A stretch of DNA of 5,370 nt from Chloroflexota bacterium (GTDB lineage: Bacteria; Chloroflexota; UBA6077): contig JAJYKO010000467.1 of assembly GCA_021788565.1 (NCBI GenBank), positions 1 to 5,370 of the forward strand. Direction: 5' to 3'. Below, piece after piece: positions 5,107-5,370 of this stretch. Made by a program: the position numbers and the translations under genes. The number at the start of each line of letters is the position of its first letter. Position 1 is the stretch's first letter. The notes beneath the pieces are model-generated. The model worked only from the letters and a program-made list of their open reading frames with translations. It was not told the DNA's origin and did no database searches.

Positions 5107-5130
5107 GCCAGCCGAAAGGAGGTTAGAGCC

Positions 5131-5370
5131 TTGATCGCGCGAAGTTATCCAACCGGCCAGTTCGCCGCCAGGGCAGGGGTCACCGTCCGAACCCTGCGCT
5201 TCTACGACAGCGAGGGCCTCCTACGGCCTTCTTCCGTGACGGAAGCCGGTCACAGGCGGTACACGGATCGCGACCTCGTGAAGCTGCAGCAGATCCTTGC
5301 CCTGAAGTTCCTGGGCTTCTCGCTGGAGCAGATCCGGGAGATCGTGCAGGTGAAACCTCTGCAGATCGAG
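5131..5370 (+). CDS. MerR family transcriptional regulator, N-terminal 80 residues (cut by window edge)
   Basis: The frame opens at a TTG at 5131, preceded by a perfect AAAGGAGG (5115-5122) with an 8-nt spacer, and stays open to the window end. The 80 visible residues form a complete MerR winged helix-turn-helix. They include FAARAGVTVRTLRFYDSEGLL at about 11-31, GHRRYTDRDL at 40-49, and the helix with LKFLGFSLEQIREIV at 58-72. The sequence resembles TipA-like and general MerR-family proteins, but the ligand-binding part is missing, so the signal cannot be read. MerR dimers bind a dyad between -35 and -10 and activate or repress by distorting DNA. A matching promoter lies just upstream, which suggests autoregulation. 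The gene is divergent from the ABC-F gene, so it could also affect that gene. The TTG start fits the Shine-Dalgarno, and no better ATG or GTG is nearby. Confidence 0.93.
   Translation, partial: MIARSYPTGQFAARAGVTVRTLRFYDSEGLLRPSSVTEAGHRRYTDRDLVKLQQILALKFLGFSLEQIREIVQVKPLQIE

Noticed and set aside
1..5370. tRNA, rRNA or riboswitch
   Set aside because: No cloverleaf with a T-loop motif, rRNA signature or known riboswitch core was recognised by eye in the spacers at 68-275, 819-1030, 2954-3024 or 5005-5130.

Overview
This is a GC-rich, gene-dense bacterial chromosomal window carrying four complete protein genes, two genes cut by the window edges and two gene remnants. The taxonomic guess is Chloroflexota or a similar environmental lineage. 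It rests on three things: the high GC, with TTG and GTG starts next to ATG starts; an LPxxEQEAIA-type antitoxin of a kind I recall from Chloroflexota and Cyanobacteria; and clustered heptamer/octamer repeats. No phylogenetic marker is present, so this is inference.

Layout. 1-67 (minus) is the first 22 codons of a probable flavin reductase-like protein. A divergent spacer (68-275) follows, then a complete DUF1697 protein at 276-818 (plus). A perfect 9-bp hairpin (837-861) sits between that gene and a minus-strand scrap (862-959) that encodes the last 33 codons of a protein nearly identical to the C-terminus of the large membrane protein further right. Next come an intact small antitoxin (1031-1249) and, overlapping its stop, a RelE/ParE-type toxin that breaks off after about 16 codons (1246-1293). 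The complete polytopic membrane protein runs on the minus strand (1313-2953), with a two-domain ABC-F ATPase upstream of it (3025-5004, minus). Divergent from the ABC-F gene is a MerR-family regulator (5131 to the right edge), whose promoter has the classical 19-bp spacer with an operator dyad inside it.

How it fits together. The ABC-F and membrane genes are codirectional with a 71-nt gap and may be partly cotranscribed, though the membrane gene has its own -10-like box. The ABC-F and MerR genes share an approximately 125-bp divergent control region. The most unusual part is 862-1410. There, two copies of a 92-bp gene-end sequence (91/92 identical) flank an antitoxin and a decapitated toxin, which marks an old rearrangement at the end of the membrane gene. 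The second oddity is a 106-bp cluster of four different 7- and 8-bp tandem repeats embedded in frame in the ABC-F gene. I see no convincing new multi-gene system. The window is mostly housekeeping-type genes plus one rearrangement scar.
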